27,254 nucleotides of DNA from the NCBI GenBank assembly GCA_902373545.1, contig CABKMZ010000023.1, positions 1 through 27,254 of the forward strand. Direction: 5' to 3'. Below are positions 18,185-25,973 of this stretch, piece after piece. The notes under the pieces were generated by a model that saw only the letters and a list, made by a program, of their open reading frames with translations, had not been told where the DNA came from and did not search any database. Position 1 is the stretch's first letter; the number at the start of each line of letters is the position of its first letter. The stretch comes from an uncultured Actinomyces sp. GTDB lineage: Bacteria; Actinomycetota; Actinomycetes; Actinomycetales; Actinomycetaceae. A program made the translations under genes and the position numbers.

Positions 18185-18990
18185 TTCGCCTTCACTCCCT
18201 TCTTATTCGAGGCCTTCGTGGATGCCTTCGAGGCCTTCGTAGATGCCTTCGTGGCCTTCGCGGGGGCCTGGTCGGCGGCCTTCGTGGATGCCTTCGTGGC
18301 CTTCGTGGGGGCCTGGTCGGCGGCCTTGTCAGCCACCGGCTCGGTCCAGCCGTTCTTCGCGGCGATCTCGCGGCCCAGGAGGGTCGAGGGGCCAGCGGAG
18401 GGGCCTTCGTTTTCGTGGCCGTCCAGGAAGCCGGCCAGGACGCGCTCGTTCTCCTTGAACGTGGGGGCCACGATCGGCCCGCGCGTCGGGTGGATGTCGC
18501 GGCCGGCCTGGATGTCCTCGATCATCGCCAGCGCCGACTCGGGGCTCTGGTTGTCGAAGAATTCCCAGTTGACCATGACGACGGGCGCGTAGTCGCACGC
18601 CGCGTTGCACTCGATGCGCTCGAGCGTGATCTTGCCGTCTTCGCTGGTCTCGTCGCTTCCGACGCCGACCTTTTCGGAGACCTTGTCCCAGATCTCGTCT
18701 CCGCCCATGACGGCGCACAGCGCGTTCGTGCACACGCCCACCAGGTACTCACCGGTGGGGTGACGCTTGTACTGCGTGTAGAAGGTCGCGACGGCGCTGA
18801 TCTCTGCGCGGGGCAGGTCCAGCGTGGCCGAGATGAAGTCGATGCCGTCCGGGCTGACGTAGCCGTCGACGGACTGGATCAGGTGCAGCATCGGCAGCAG
18901 GCCGGAGCGCGAGTGACCGTCCGGGTAGCGGGCGATGATCTGCGCGGCGTCCGCCTGCAGGCGTGCCAAGGTGTCGGGTGTGTAGCTCAT
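18181..18990 (-). CDS. nuoE: NADH-quinone oxidoreductase subunit E with Lys/Ala repeat tail
   Basis: 269 residues. The thioredoxin-like 2Fe-2S domain carries C87, C92 (CTNALC), C128 and C132 (CNAAC), the same spacings (5, 36, 4) as E. coli NuoE, for cluster N1a. The family body ends near residue 215. Residues 219-269 are an unusual tail: two 15-residue copies of ADQAP(T/A)KATKASTKA (224-238, 239-253), a partial third copy, then SNKKGVKAK. It is very basic and probably disordered, resembling histone-H1-like or mycobacterial HupB-type tails. The ATG at 18990 overlaps the nuoD stop (ATGA). NuoE pairs with NuoF at the NADH end of the arm, so the tail would project into the cytoplasm. Confidence 0.95.
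   Translation of the reverse strand: MSYTPDTLARLQADAAQIIARYPDGHSRSGLLPMLHLIQSVDGYVSPDGIDFISATLDLPRAEISAVATFYTQYKRHPTGEYLVGVCTNALCAVMGGDEIWDKVSEKVGVGSDETSEDGKITLERIECNAACDYAPVVMVNWEFFDNQSPESALAMIEDIQAGRDIHPTRGPIVAPTFKENERVLAGFLDGHENEGPSAGPSTLLGREIAAKNGWTEPVADKAADQAPTKATKASTKAADQAPAKATKASTKASKASTKASNKKGVKAK
18211..18321 (-). repeat. 45-bp in-frame tandem repeat in nuoE
   Basis: Two adjacent 45-bp units (18277-18321 and 18232-18276) and a partial third (18211-18231) encode the 15-residue repeat [15 protein letters not shown] of the NuoE tail. The units are nearly identical in DNA as well as protein, which suggests recent duplication and possible copy-number variation between strains. Confidence 0.85.
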
Positions 18991-20333
18991 CGGTCAACGC
19001 CTCCGAGAACGGGGTCGATAGCGGCCAGTGCGACGACCACGTCGGCCAGCTGGCCGCCTTCGGTCATCATGGCCAGCGCTTGCAGGTTGGCGAAGGAGGG
19101 GTCGCGGAAGTGCGCGCGGAAGGGGCGCGTGCCGCCGTCGGAGACGAGGTGGACGCCCAGGACGCCCTTCGCGTGCTCGACGGTCTGGTAGACCTGGCCG
19201 GCGGGCACGTGGAAGCCCTCGGTGACGAGCTTGAAGTGGTGGATGAGGGACTCCATGGACTCCCCCATGATCTCGCGGACGTGCTCGAAGGAGTTGCCCT
19301 GGCCGTCGGTGGCGACCGACAGGCGCGCGGGCCAGCCGATCTCCGGGTCGGCGACCATCGTGGGCGCGCCCTCGCACTGGTCGAGCTTGGCGAGCACCTG
19401 CCAGATGATGCGCATCGACTCGTAGCACTCGTCGAAGCGGACCATCGTGCGGTTATAGACGTCCGACTTGTCGCGGGTGGGAACGTCGAATTCGAAGTTC
19501 TCGTAGCCGCAGTAGGGCTGGCTCTTGCGCAGGTCCAGGGGCAGGCCGGCGGCGCGCACGCCGGGGCCGGTCGAGCCGAGGGCCATGAGGCCGCTCAGTG
19601 GCATGACGGCCACGTCGCACAGGCGCTTCTTGAAGATCGGGTTCTCCACGAGGATGTCCTGGAGCTCGCCGATGTCCTTGCGGGCCCGGCGCAGGCGGTC
19701 GCGGATGTAGTCCGTGGTGCCCTCGCCGATGTCCTGCACGACGCCGCCGGGGCGGATGTACTCGTGGTTCATGCGCAGGCCGGTGATGCGCTCGAAGATG
19801 CGCAGGATTTCCTCGCGGGCGCGGAAGCCGATCGTCATGATCGTCGTTGCGCCCATCTCGTTACCGGTCGAGCCGATGGCGACCAGGTGCGAGGCGATGC
19901 GACACAGCTCCATCATGAGGATGCGGATGAGGGAGGCGCGCTCGGGAATGTCCTCTTCGATGCCGAGGAGCTTCTCGACGCCGAGGCAGTAGGCGGCCTC
20001 CTGGAAGAAGGGAGCCACGTAGTCCATACGCGTGCAGTATGCGACGCCCTGGGTCCACGTGCGGTACTCCATGTTCTTCTCGATGCCGGTGTGCAGGTAG
20101 CCGGTGTCGATGCGGGTCTCGCGGACCTTTTCGCCGTCGAGCTCGAGGATGAGGCGCAGAACGCCGTGGGTCGCGGGGTGGACGGGGCCGAGGTTCACGA
20201 CGATGCGCTCGGAGGTGATGGCCTCGATCTCGTGCAGGACGTCGTCCCAGTCACCGCCCTGGGTGAGGACCTCGGGGATGTCCTCGATGGGCAGGTCGGT
20301 CGCGCCGGCGGGCGCGTGGAAAGCGGTGGTCAT
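18987..20333 (-). CDS. nuoD: NADH-quinone oxidoreductase subunit D
   Basis: 448 residues of the 49-kDa subunit family (related to the large subunit of NiFe hydrogenases). [12 protein letters not shown] (49-60) carries H56, and TRMDYVAPF carries Y105; these are 49 residues apart, as are His38 and Tyr87, the quinone-head ligands of the Thermus subunit. With NuoB it forms the quinone-reduction site, here for menaquinone. The N-terminal 40 residues are acidic and variable. The ATG at 20333 overlaps the nuoC stop by one base (TGATG), and its own stop overlaps nuoE (ATGA). Typical in length and motifs. Confidence 0.97.
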   Translation of the reverse strand: MTTAFHAPAGATDLPIEDIPEVLTQGGDWDDVLHEIEAITSERIVVNLGPVHPATHGVLRLILELDGEKVRETRIDTGYLHTGIEKNMEYRTWTQGVAYCTRMDYVAPFFQEAAYCLGVEKLLGIEEDIPERASLIRILMMELCRIASHLVAIGSTGNEMGATTIMTIGFRAREEILRIFERITGLRMNHEYIRPGGVVQDIGEGTTDYIRDRLRRARKDIGELQDILVENPIFKKRLCDVAVMPLSGLMALGSTGPGVRAAGLPLDLRKSQPYCGYENFEFDVPTRDKSDVYNRTMVRFDECYESMRIIWQVLAKLDQCEGAPTMVADPEIGWPARLSVATDGQGNSFEHVREIMGESMESLIHHFKLVTEGFHVPAGQVYQTVEHAKGVLGVHLVSDGGTRPFRAHFRDPSFANLQALAMMTEGGQLADVVVALAAIDPVLGGVDR

Positions 20334-21070
20334 CAGTTCACACTCCTACGAACATCGGCGGAAGCGTTGACGGCGCCCTTGAATTCGACGGGGATGCCGC
20401 CCAGCGGGTAGTCCTTGCGCTGGGGGTGTCCGATCCAGTCGTCGGGCATCGCGGTGCGCGTGAGCGAGGGGTGCCCGGTGAAGATGATGCCGATGAGGTC
20501 CCAGGTTTCGCGCTCCTGCCAGTCGTTTCCGGGGTAGACGGAGACGATGGAGGGGATGCGGGGGTCCTCGTCGGGGCACGTGACCTCGAGGCGGATCATG
20601 CGGTTGTGCGTGATCGAGTACAGGGGGTAGATGGCGTGCAGCTCGCGGCCCTTGTCGAGGGGGTAGTGCGCGCCGTTGGTGCCCAGGCACATTTCGAAGC
20701 GCAGGTCCGGGTCGTCGCGCAGGTACTTGGCGACGCGCGCGATGTGCTCGCGGGCGATGAAGATGCCGAGCTGACCGCGGTCGATGGTGACCTTCTCGAT
20801 GACGTCGGCGACCGCCAGGCCGTCGGCGACGATGAGCTCTTCGAGGACATCAACGACCTGGTCGAACCAGGAGCCGTAGGGGCGGGAGGCCTCGCCGGGC
20901 AGGAAGGAATCGGAGACCAGGCCAGAGAAACCGGAGGTGGAGGAGTCGGTGCCGGCGCCGAAGAGGCCCTCGCGGTGGGCGATCGGCTCGGGCAGGGCGA
21001 AGCCGCGCTGGGACGAGGCCTGGGTGACCTCGGCCGACGCGCTGCCCTCGGGGATGGACACGTCACTCAT
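20333..21070 (-). CDS. nuoC: NADH-quinone oxidoreductase subunit C
   Basis: 245 residues beginning [15 protein letters not shown]. The 30-kDa-subunit domain spans about 75-235, with [14 protein letters not shown] and the signature [19 protein letters not shown], followed by [21 protein letters not shown]. About 70 residues precede the domain and look flexible (Ser/Gly/Ala-rich), as in other actinobacteria. The ATG at 21070 overlaps the nuoB stop as ATGA and has AAGGGA upstream; the frame stays open much further upstream, but that is a nuoB shadow. Scaffold subunit of the peripheral arm bound to NuoD. It has no cofactor. Confidence 0.96.
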   Translation of the reverse strand: MSDVSIPEGSASAEVTQASSQRGFALPEPIAHREGLFGAGTDSSTSGFSGLVSDSFLPGEASRPYGSWFDQVVDVLEELIVADGLAVADVIEKVTIDRGQLGIFIAREHIARVAKYLRDDPDLRFEMCLGTNGAHYPLDKGRELHAIYPLYSITHNRMIRLEVTCPDEDPRIPSIVSVYPGNDWQERETWDLIGIIFTGHPSLTRTAMPDDWIGHPQRKDYPLGGIPVEFKGAVNASADVRRSVN

Positions 21071-21621
21071 GCGAGGAGTCCCTTCATCTGGTGGGTGGGC
21101 GTCGCCTCGAGGGCGGCCTTCTCGGCGGCTCGGGCGATTTCGCGGCGGTGCACGCCGAGGGGTTCCTTGCCGATCTGCTCGCGCAGGACGAGGACCGCGT
21201 GGATGAGGGCCTCGGGGCGCGGCGGGCAGCCGGGCAGGTAGACGTCGACGGGGACGATGTGGTCGCAGCCCTGGACGACGGCGTAGTTGTTGAACACGCC
21301 GCCGGAGGACGCGCATGCGCCCATGGAGATGACCCACTTGGGTTCGGGCATCGAGTCGTAGACGCGGCGGATAATCGGGGCCATCTTGTGGGAGACGCGG
21401 CCGGAGACGATCATCATGTCGGAGTGACGCGGCGAAGCACGGAAGACCTCGAGGCCGAAGCGCGCCATGTCGAATCGGGGGGTGCCGGCGGCCATCATCT
21501 CGATGGCGCAGCATGCCAGGCCCATGGTGACGGGCCACTGGCTGTACTTGCGTGCGAGCCCGAGGACTTTTTCGACGCTGGTCAGCGCGATGCCCGCGGG
21601 CAGGGATTCTTCAAGTCCCAC
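21067..21621 (-). CDS. nuoB: NADH-quinone oxidoreductase subunit B (cluster N2)
   Basis: 184 residues. Ligands of the terminal 4Fe-4S cluster N2 are the adjacent pair C37-C38 ([10 protein letters not shown]), C103 (GACASSGG) and C132 (GCPPRPE). N2 hands electrons to the quinone at the NuoB/NuoD interface. The start is GTG at 21621 with AAGGA 7 nt upstream, 21 nt after the nuoA stop. Its TGA overlaps nuoC's ATG. Typical length and sequence. Confidence 0.97.
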   Translation of the reverse strand: MGLEESLPAGIALTSVEKVLGLARKYSQWPVTMGLACCAIEMMAAGTPRFDMARFGLEVFRASPRHSDMMIVSGRVSHKMAPIIRRVYDSMPEPKWVISMGACASSGGVFNNYAVVQGCDHIVPVDVYLPGCPPRPEALIHAVLVLREQIGKEPLGVHRREIARAAEKAALEATPTHQMKGLLA

Positions 21622-21642
21622 TTGTCTATCCTTACTTCTCTA

Positions 21643-22002
21643 TTAGTAGTCCAGGCCGCCGCGTCGCCATTCGTAGGCGTAGGGGACGCACAGGGTGACC
21701 AGGAAGCTCATCATGACGACCAGCCCAAACAGGCCCAGCTGGTTGAAGCTGACGGCCCACGGGTACATGAACACAACTTCAATGTCGAAGATGATGAAGG
21801 TCATGGCGACCAGGTAGTAGCGCACCGGGAAGCGGCCCTCGGTGAGGTGAGCGCTGGTCGGTTGGATGCCGCACTCGTAGTTGTCGGCCTTGGTTGTGGA
21901 CTTCTTGGTGGGGCCCAGGATCGCGGAGGCGACCAGGCCTCCGAAGGCTAGGACGAGGGCAGCTGCCGACATGATGAGCAGCGGCACGTAGGGATTCGTC
22001 AT
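21643..22002 (-). CDS. nuoA: NADH-quinone oxidoreductase subunit A
   Basis: 119 residues, three membrane helices. NYECG (41-45, with C44 in the flexible loop near the quinone entrance) and IIFDIEVVFMYPWA, with D73 and E75, are the family signatures. The ATG at 22002 has GGAGGA directly upstream. It begins 28 nt after the stop of the geranylgeranyl-reductase-family gene, with no terminator between, so both genes probably share one transcript. First of the fourteen nuo genes in the classic A-N order. Confidence 0.97.
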   Translation of the reverse strand: MTNPYVPLLIMSAAALVLAFGGLVASAILGPTKKSTTKADNYECGIQPTSAHLTEGRFPVRYYLVAMTFIIFDIEVVFMYPWAVSFNQLGLFGLVVMMSFLVTLCVPYAYEWRRGGLDY

Positions 22003-22030
22003 CGTTCCTCCCGGTTATCGATGGTGGTGG

Positions 22031-23311
22031 TCATGCGGGTCGCACCACCTTGGTCAGCATGGTGATGAGTTGGTCGTCGAAGTCGCCCCCGCTCCTCTCG
22101 TACCCGTCCGACAGGAGTTTGTGGACGAGCGTCATGAGGCGCGGAATGGGCAGCCCGACGTTCGTGCAGGTGCGCATGATCGTCGGGTTTTCGATGAGCG
22201 CGACGAAGATGCGGCCGAGCTGGTAGTAGCCGCCGTATTCGTCGCGAAGCATGTGGGGGTATTCGCTCATGGCGCGGTCGATGCCGGCGCGGTGGGAGCG
22301 GGACAAGGCCTGTGCGATGCACGAGGCGGCGTAGCGTCCGGCCTTCATGGCCGGGGCGATGCCTTCACCGTTGTAGGGGGAGACCATGCCGCCGGCGTCG
22401 CCGACGAGGACGAGGCCCTGGGTGTAGTGAGGCTTGCGGTTGAAGCTCATGGGCAGGGCGGCGGAGCGAAGCTGACCGATCTGGTTGTCGGGGGTGAAGC
22501 CCCATTCTTCGGGCAGGTTCGCGGTCCAGGCCTTGAAGACCTCGCGGTAGGGCAGGTTCGTGGCGCCGGCGCGCGAGGCGACGGAGCCGAGGCCGACGTT
22601 GACGATGCCCTCGCCCATGGGGAAGATCCAGCCGTAGCCGGGCAGCAGGTCCGAGGCTCCCGGAGTGCCGCTCCACAGTTCGAGGTGGGATTCCATCCAC
22701 TCCTCGTCGCCGCGGGGGCTGTGGAAGTAGGCGCGGGCGGCCACGCCCATCGGGCGGTTCATCTTCTTTTCGAGGCCGAGGCTGGTCGCGAGGCGCGCGG
22801 CCACTCCCCCGGCGTCGACGGTGATGGATGCCCGGACCTCGAACGTCGTCGCATTCTTGCCGCGACCGGCCTTGGCGGCGACGCCGACGACGCGGCCGGA
22901 GCCGTCCTGGAGGGCACCCGTGACGGTCACGCCTTCGTAGAGGCGCGCCCCGGCCTCGACGGCGCGCTTGGCGAGGGCGTGATCGAGGTCCATGCGCGCA
23001 CGGGTCATGCCGTAGCCGGGCAGGGACTTCTGGTCGGGCCAGTCCATGTGGACGGTGTGGCCGCCGCCGATGACGGTCAGGCCGCGGTTTCGCATCCAGC
23101 CGGTGGTGTCCACGCCCATCGCGATGAGTTCGTGGACGGCAGCGGGGGTGAGTCCGTCGCCGCAGATCTTGTCGCGCGGGAACGTGCTTTTCTCAAGAAG
23201 GACGACGTCAAGGCCAGCTCTGGCCAGGTGATAGGCGGTGGAGGACCCGCCCGGGCCCGCGCCGACGACGACAACGTCAGCGCTCATGTCGCTAGGCATA
23301 GTGGATGCCAC
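22031..23311 (-). CDS. Geranylgeranyl reductase family oxidoreductase (MenJ-like)
   Basis: 426 residues. An N-terminal FAD-binding Rossmann motif, VVVVGAGPGGSS (13-24), is followed by FPRDKICGDGLTP (44-56), the signature of geranylgeranyl reductases, and a second FAD motif, LVLVGDAGGMVSPYNGEGI. These flavoproteins saturate isoprenoid double bonds. In Mycobacterium a relative (MenJ, Rv0561c) reduces one unit of the menaquinone side chain, and its gene also lies by menG and a prenyl synthase. Here it heads the operon that encodes complex I and a prenyl synthase, so a role in partly hydrogenated menaquinone is the best guess; archaeal-type lipid reduction is less likely. The start is GTG at 23311, with GGAGGA about 5 nt upstream; an ATG at 23316 is out of frame. 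Confidence 0.9.
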   Translation of the reverse strand: MASTMPSDMSADVVVVGAGPGGSSTAYHLARAGLDVVLLEKSTFPRDKICGDGLTPAAVHELIAMGVDTTGWMRNRGLTVIGGGHTVHMDWPDQKSLPGYGMTRARMDLDHALAKRAVEAGARLYEGVTVTGALQDGSGRVVGVAAKAGRGKNATTFEVRASITVDAGGVAARLATSLGLEKKMNRPMGVAARAYFHSPRGDEEWMESHLELWSGTPGASDLLPGYGWIFPMGEGIVNVGLGSVASRAGATNLPYREVFKAWTANLPEEWGFTPDNQIGQLRSAALPMSFNRKPHYTQGLVLVGDAGGMVSPYNGEGIAPAMKAGRYAASCIAQALSRSHRAGIDRAMSEYPHMLRDEYGGYYQLGRIFVALIENPTIMRTCTNVGLPIPRLMTLVHKLLSDGYERSGGDFDDQLITMLTKVVRPA

Positions 23312-23591
23312 GGCATTCCTCCGTCATGTGGGCGCGCGGGTGCATCCGCGCCAGTGTGCAAGGCGGACGAGGTGTGCACATCACCTCATTCCGCCCGCCA
23401 GCCTAGCTAGGTCACCCTCACCTCGCCGGGCACAGAAGTTTTCCGCGCATTTTCGGGCCACGAGGCCATGGATGACCGCGCTCTCACCCGACATTTGCGC
23501 AACATTTCTTTGTTGTAAATGCCCGCCGCGGCCTCGCCGTCCGCGAACGCTCACGGACACCGCTCCCGCTCACCCAACCCGCCCACGACAA
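23312..23591 (-). promoter_or_regulatory. Upstream region of the nuo operon
   Basis: About 280 bp between the operon's first gene and the menG-end hairpin, the only place a promoter for the whole operon can lie apart from internal ones. Visible: an AT-richer patch at 23491-23520 with the palindrome TTGCGCAA (23495-23502) flanked by CAT on both sides; a 10-bp palindrome CCTAGCTAGG (23402-23411), which on the minus strand overlaps TAGGCT, a possible TANNNT -10 (23400-23405). No good -35 is seen. Which element is the promoter cannot be decided by eye. Confidence 0.35.
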
Positions 23592-23622
23592 AGGCCGGGA
23601 CCCCGCGAAGGGACCCCGGCCT
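23592..23622 (-). terminator. Hairpin downstream of menG
   Basis: AGGCCGGG (23592-23599) pairs with CCCGGCCT (23615-23622); loop of 15 nt. It begins 13 nt after the menG stop. There is no T-tract. The minus-strand 5' side reads TGACGAGGCCGGGG, like the other gene-end hairpins here. Confidence 0.75.
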
Positions 23623-23635
23623 CGTCAGCGAAAAA

Positions 23636-24343
23636 TCACGGCAGCGGCTTGACCGCGCGGTGCATGGCGGCGATGCCGCCGGTCAGGTTGCGGTACTCGA
23701 CCTCACTCCAGCCGTTCGCGGCGACCATGCGAGCGATCTCCTCCTGCGCGGGCCACTGACGGATCGACTCGACCAGGTAGTCGTACGCGCCGTCGTTCGT
23801 GGACGCCAGGCGGGCCATCGTCGGCATAACCGTCTTCTGGTAGGCCGAGTACAAGCCGCGGAAGGCACGCGACGGCGGGGTGGAGAACTCCAGGATCACG
23901 AGGCGGCCGCGCGGACGCACGACGCGCGCCATCTCGCGCAGCGCCAGAGCCGGGTCGGGAATATTGCGCAGGCCCCACGAGATGGTGACCGCGTCGAAGG
24001 AGCCGTCCTCAAAGTCCAGGTCCATCGCATTGCCGTGCACGAACTCGATCTCGGGGTGGCGCTCGCGGCCCACCTCGATCATGCCTTCGGACAGGTCGCA
24101 GGCGACGACCTCGGCGCCACCCTTGGCCAGGGCGACCGACGACGCGCCGGTGCCGGCAGCCAGGTCGAGAATGCGTTCACCGGGGTGGGGCGCGACCGCC
24201 TTGCGCAGGGCGGTCATCCACACGTGGTTGAAACCGCCCGTCATCAGCGTGTCCATCATGTCGTACCGCGTCGCGACGGAGTCGAACATCGACGCAACTT
24301 CGGTGGGATCCTTGGTCAGATCGGCGCGTGGGGTGTCAGTCAT
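23636..24343 (-). CDS. menG: Demethylmenaquinone methyltransferase
   Basis: 235 residues of the UbiE/MenG family. The SAM-binding motif I is LDLAAGTGAS (59-68), with the acidic D83 in VVACDLSEGM; the family signatures VASMFDSVATRYDMMDTLMT (16-35) and the ISWGLRNIPDPALALREM segment are present. It methylates demethylmenaquinone to menaquinone, the last ring step, at the membrane surface. The ATG at 24343 has GGAGG 8 nt upstream. It is divergent from the isochorismate synthase gene across only 58 bp, so the two ends of the pathway may share control. It ends in a hairpin and is thus separate from the nuo operon. Confidence 0.95.
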   Translation of the reverse strand: MTDTPRADLTKDPTEVASMFDSVATRYDMMDTLMTGGFNHVWMTALRKAVAPHPGERILDLAAGTGASSVALAKGGAEVVACDLSEGMIEVGRERHPEIEFVHGNAMDLDFEDGSFDAVTISWGLRNIPDPALALREMARVVRPRGRLVILEFSTPPSRAFRGLYSAYQKTVMPTMARLASTNDGAYDYLVESIRQWPAQEEIARMVAANGWSEVEYRNLTGGIAAMHRAVKPLP

Positions 24344-24388
24344 GCGTTAATCCTCCCACGTCTTTCAGCGTGCCGCCGCCCCTGCTTC

Positions 24389-24401
24389 TACCATTGGACG
24401 C
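24389..24401 (+). promoter_or_regulatory. Candidate -10 for a leaderless menF transcript
   Basis: TACCAT (24389-24394) fits TANNNT and lies exactly 7 nt before the ATG at 24402, the spacing that puts transcription start on the A of ATG. No purine-rich ribosome-binding site precedes this ATG, which fits leaderless translation, common in actinobacteria. No clear -35. Confidence 0.45.
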
Positions 24402-25628
24402 ATGCATGACGACTTTGGATGCTCGCGCCTTGTGTTTCGGGCGTTGGTCCTGCCCCCGCAGCACCCGGGGTCTACTTGCTCACTGACTTCTCTGCTCCCT
24501 TCATCGGGCGGCGCGGCCTGGCTCGGCGAGCGCCGCTCCATGATCGGCCTGGGCCGCGCCGTGACGCTCGAGTCCGCCTCCCCCGACGCGATCACCCGCG
24601 TGCGCCGGGCGTGGGAGGCCACCCCGGCCTCGTCCCTGGAAGAGGGCGCCCCCTCCCCCGTCCTATTCGCGTCCTTCGCGTTCCGCTCCCCCGCCCGCTC
24701 GGTGGCGTTCGTCCCGGCTCTGACCCTCATCGACGAGGCCGGGGCGCGCTGGGCGATCACCGCCGGCATCGGGGATGCGCCGGATCCGCTGGCTGCCGTG
24801 TCCGAGGCCGTGGCGGCAGCGCGGCCGACCGCTCGCGTGCCCGAGTCTTTAACCTTTGGCCAGGGGTCGATGTCGCGGACCCAGTGGCGCGACTCGGTGC
24901 GCTCGATGGCGGCGCGCCTGCGCGAGGGTTCGGCCGATAAGGCGGTGATGGCGCGCGACATGACGATCCGCTGCCCGCACGGCTTCGACGAGCGCTTCCT
25001 GCTCGAGCGCCTGAGCGACCTGTACCCCTCGACGTGGCGTTTTAGCGTGGATTCGCTGGTGGGAGCCTCCCCCGAGATGCTGATCGCCGCCGCCTGCGGG
25101 ACCGCGTCCTCGCGCGTACTGGCAGGCACGTGTCAGCCCGGCGAGGGGCAGGCCTTGGCGTCGAGTGCGAAAGACCTGCGCGAACACGCGCTGGCGTCAG
25201 AGTCGGTGTCCTCCATCCTGGAGCGCCTGTGCCTGGACGTGCGCGCACAGGGCCCATTCCTGCTCACCCTCCCCAACGTCACACACCTGGCGACAGACGT
25301 GCGCGCCCGGCTCGGGTCGGCGCACCTGCTGGACCTGGTCGCCGCCCTGCATCCGACGGCGGCCGTGTGCGGCACTCCGCGCGACGCGGCGATGCACCTC
25401 ATCGAGGAGCTGGAGGACACCGAACGCGGCCGCTACTCCGGGCCGGTGGGCTGGGTCGACACGGCCGGCAACGGCGAGTTCGCGATCGCCCTGCGATGCG
25501 GCCTGGCCTCCGGGACTCGCCTGCGCCTGTTTGCCGGGGCCGGCATCATGCCGGATTCGGACCCCGACTTGGAGTTGACCGAGACCGAGGCCAAGATGCG
25601 CCCGCTCCTGGACGCCCTCGGGGTGTGA
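24402..25628 (+). CDS. menF: Isochorismate synthase (chorismate-binding family)
   Basis: 408 residues. The C-terminal chorismate-binding domain (about 155-405) shows DKAVMARD with K180 (the likely general base), GASPEML (221-227), LAGTCQPG, KDLREH (257-262) with Mg-binding E261, LHPTAAVCGTP (316-326), RGRYSGPVGW and AGAGIMPDSDPDLELTETEAK. These favour isochorismate synthase over anthranilate or aminodeoxychorismate synthase, though siderophore-type isochorismate synthases are close relatives. It would convert chorismate to isochorismate, the first committed step to menaquinone. Divergent from menG. Residues 1-50 are weakly conserved, so the ATG at 24402 is the least certain point; a later in-frame ATG is residue 47. 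Convergent with the protease gene to the right. Confidence 0.88.
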   Translation: MHDDFGCSRLVFRALVLPPQHPGSTCSLTSLLPSSGGAAWLGERRSMIGLGRAVTLESASPDAITRVRRAWEATPASSLEEGAPSPVLFASFAFRSPARSVAFVPALTLIDEAGARWAITAGIGDAPDPLAAVSEAVAAARPTARVPESLTFGQGSMSRTQWRDSVRSMAARLREGSADKAVMARDMTIRCPHGFDERFLLERLSDLYPSTWRFSVDSLVGASPEMLIAAACGTASSRVLAGTCQPGEGQALASSAKDLREHALASESVSSILERLCLDVRAQGPFLLTLPNVTHLATDVRARLGSAHLLDLVAALHPTAAVCGTPRDAAMHLIEELEDTERGRYSGPVGWVDTAGNGEFAIALRCGLASGTRLRLFAGAGIMPDSDPDLELTETEAKMRPLLDALGV

Positions 25629-25668
25629 CGGCAGCCCGCCGGCGTGCTCGAACTCGTTGCTGTCCTTC

Positions 25669-25829
25669 GCGGATAGGTAACGAGCACGCGGATAGGTAAC
25701 GAGCACACGGATAGGTAGCGAGCACGCGGATAGGTAACGAGCACGCGGATAGCTTATAAACATGCGGATAGCTTTGTAACCTATCCGCGAGTGGATAACC
25801 TATCCGCGAAGACGAAACCTATCCGCGAG
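25669..25829. repeat. 19-bp-period array: six direct and three inverted motifs
   Basis: Consensus GCGGATAGGTAACGAGCAC. Direct units start at 25669, 25688, 25707, 25726, 25745 and 25764, with no spacer; units 1, 2 and 4 are identical over 19 bp, unit 3 has two changes, and units 5-6 keep only GCGGATAG. Three inverted cores AACCTATCCGCG follow at 25778, 25797 and 25816, again 19 bp apart. Unit 6 and the first inverted core form a perfect 8-bp stem (GCGGATAG 25764-25771 with CTATCCGC 25781-25788, loop 9 nt); larger stems can form across the array. It lies between two convergent genes. It could be a bidirectional terminator, an array of protein-binding sites or a variable tandem repeat. Confidence 0.92.
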
Positions 25830-25921
25830 CGCCCAGACAACAAGGCCACCCGCGCATCTCCCCACGCCAGAGGCAGGCCCAGCAACGCAACACGCCCCTG
25901 CCCCCACCCCGCCACACGCAC

Positions 25922-25954
25922 AGGCCCGCCATCCCACGAGGGGACGGCGGGCCT
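25922..25954 (-). terminator. Hairpin downstream of the HtrA-like protease gene
   Basis: AGGCCCGCC (25922-25930) pairs with GGCGGGCCT (25946-25954), and inside it TCCC (25932-25935) pairs with GGGA (25941-25944), with a loop ACGAG. It begins 19 nt after the protease stop. No T-tract. The minus-strand 5' side reads TGACGAGGCCCGCC, sharing the GACGAGGCC arm. Confidence 0.8.
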
Positions 25955-25973
25955 CGTCAATGACGAGCGCGAA

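Noticed and set aside
25197..25763. Minus-strand frames reading through the 19-bp array, giving YPRARYLS-type protein repeats
   Set aside because: A 19-bp unit shifts frame each copy, so the apparent 19-residue protein period is a by-product; the rest of the frame is antisense to menF.
25790..25798. AGTGGATAA as a DnaA box and the array as a replication origin with iterons
   Set aside because: It is a single near-match to TGTGGATAA inside the array; there is no AT-rich melting region, no dnaA or rep gene, and the setting is a chromosomal convergent gap. Kept only as a remote possibility.
25669..25829. CRISPR array
   Set aside because: The units are contiguous with no spacers, are only 19 bp long, reverse orientation part-way, and there are no cas genes nearby.
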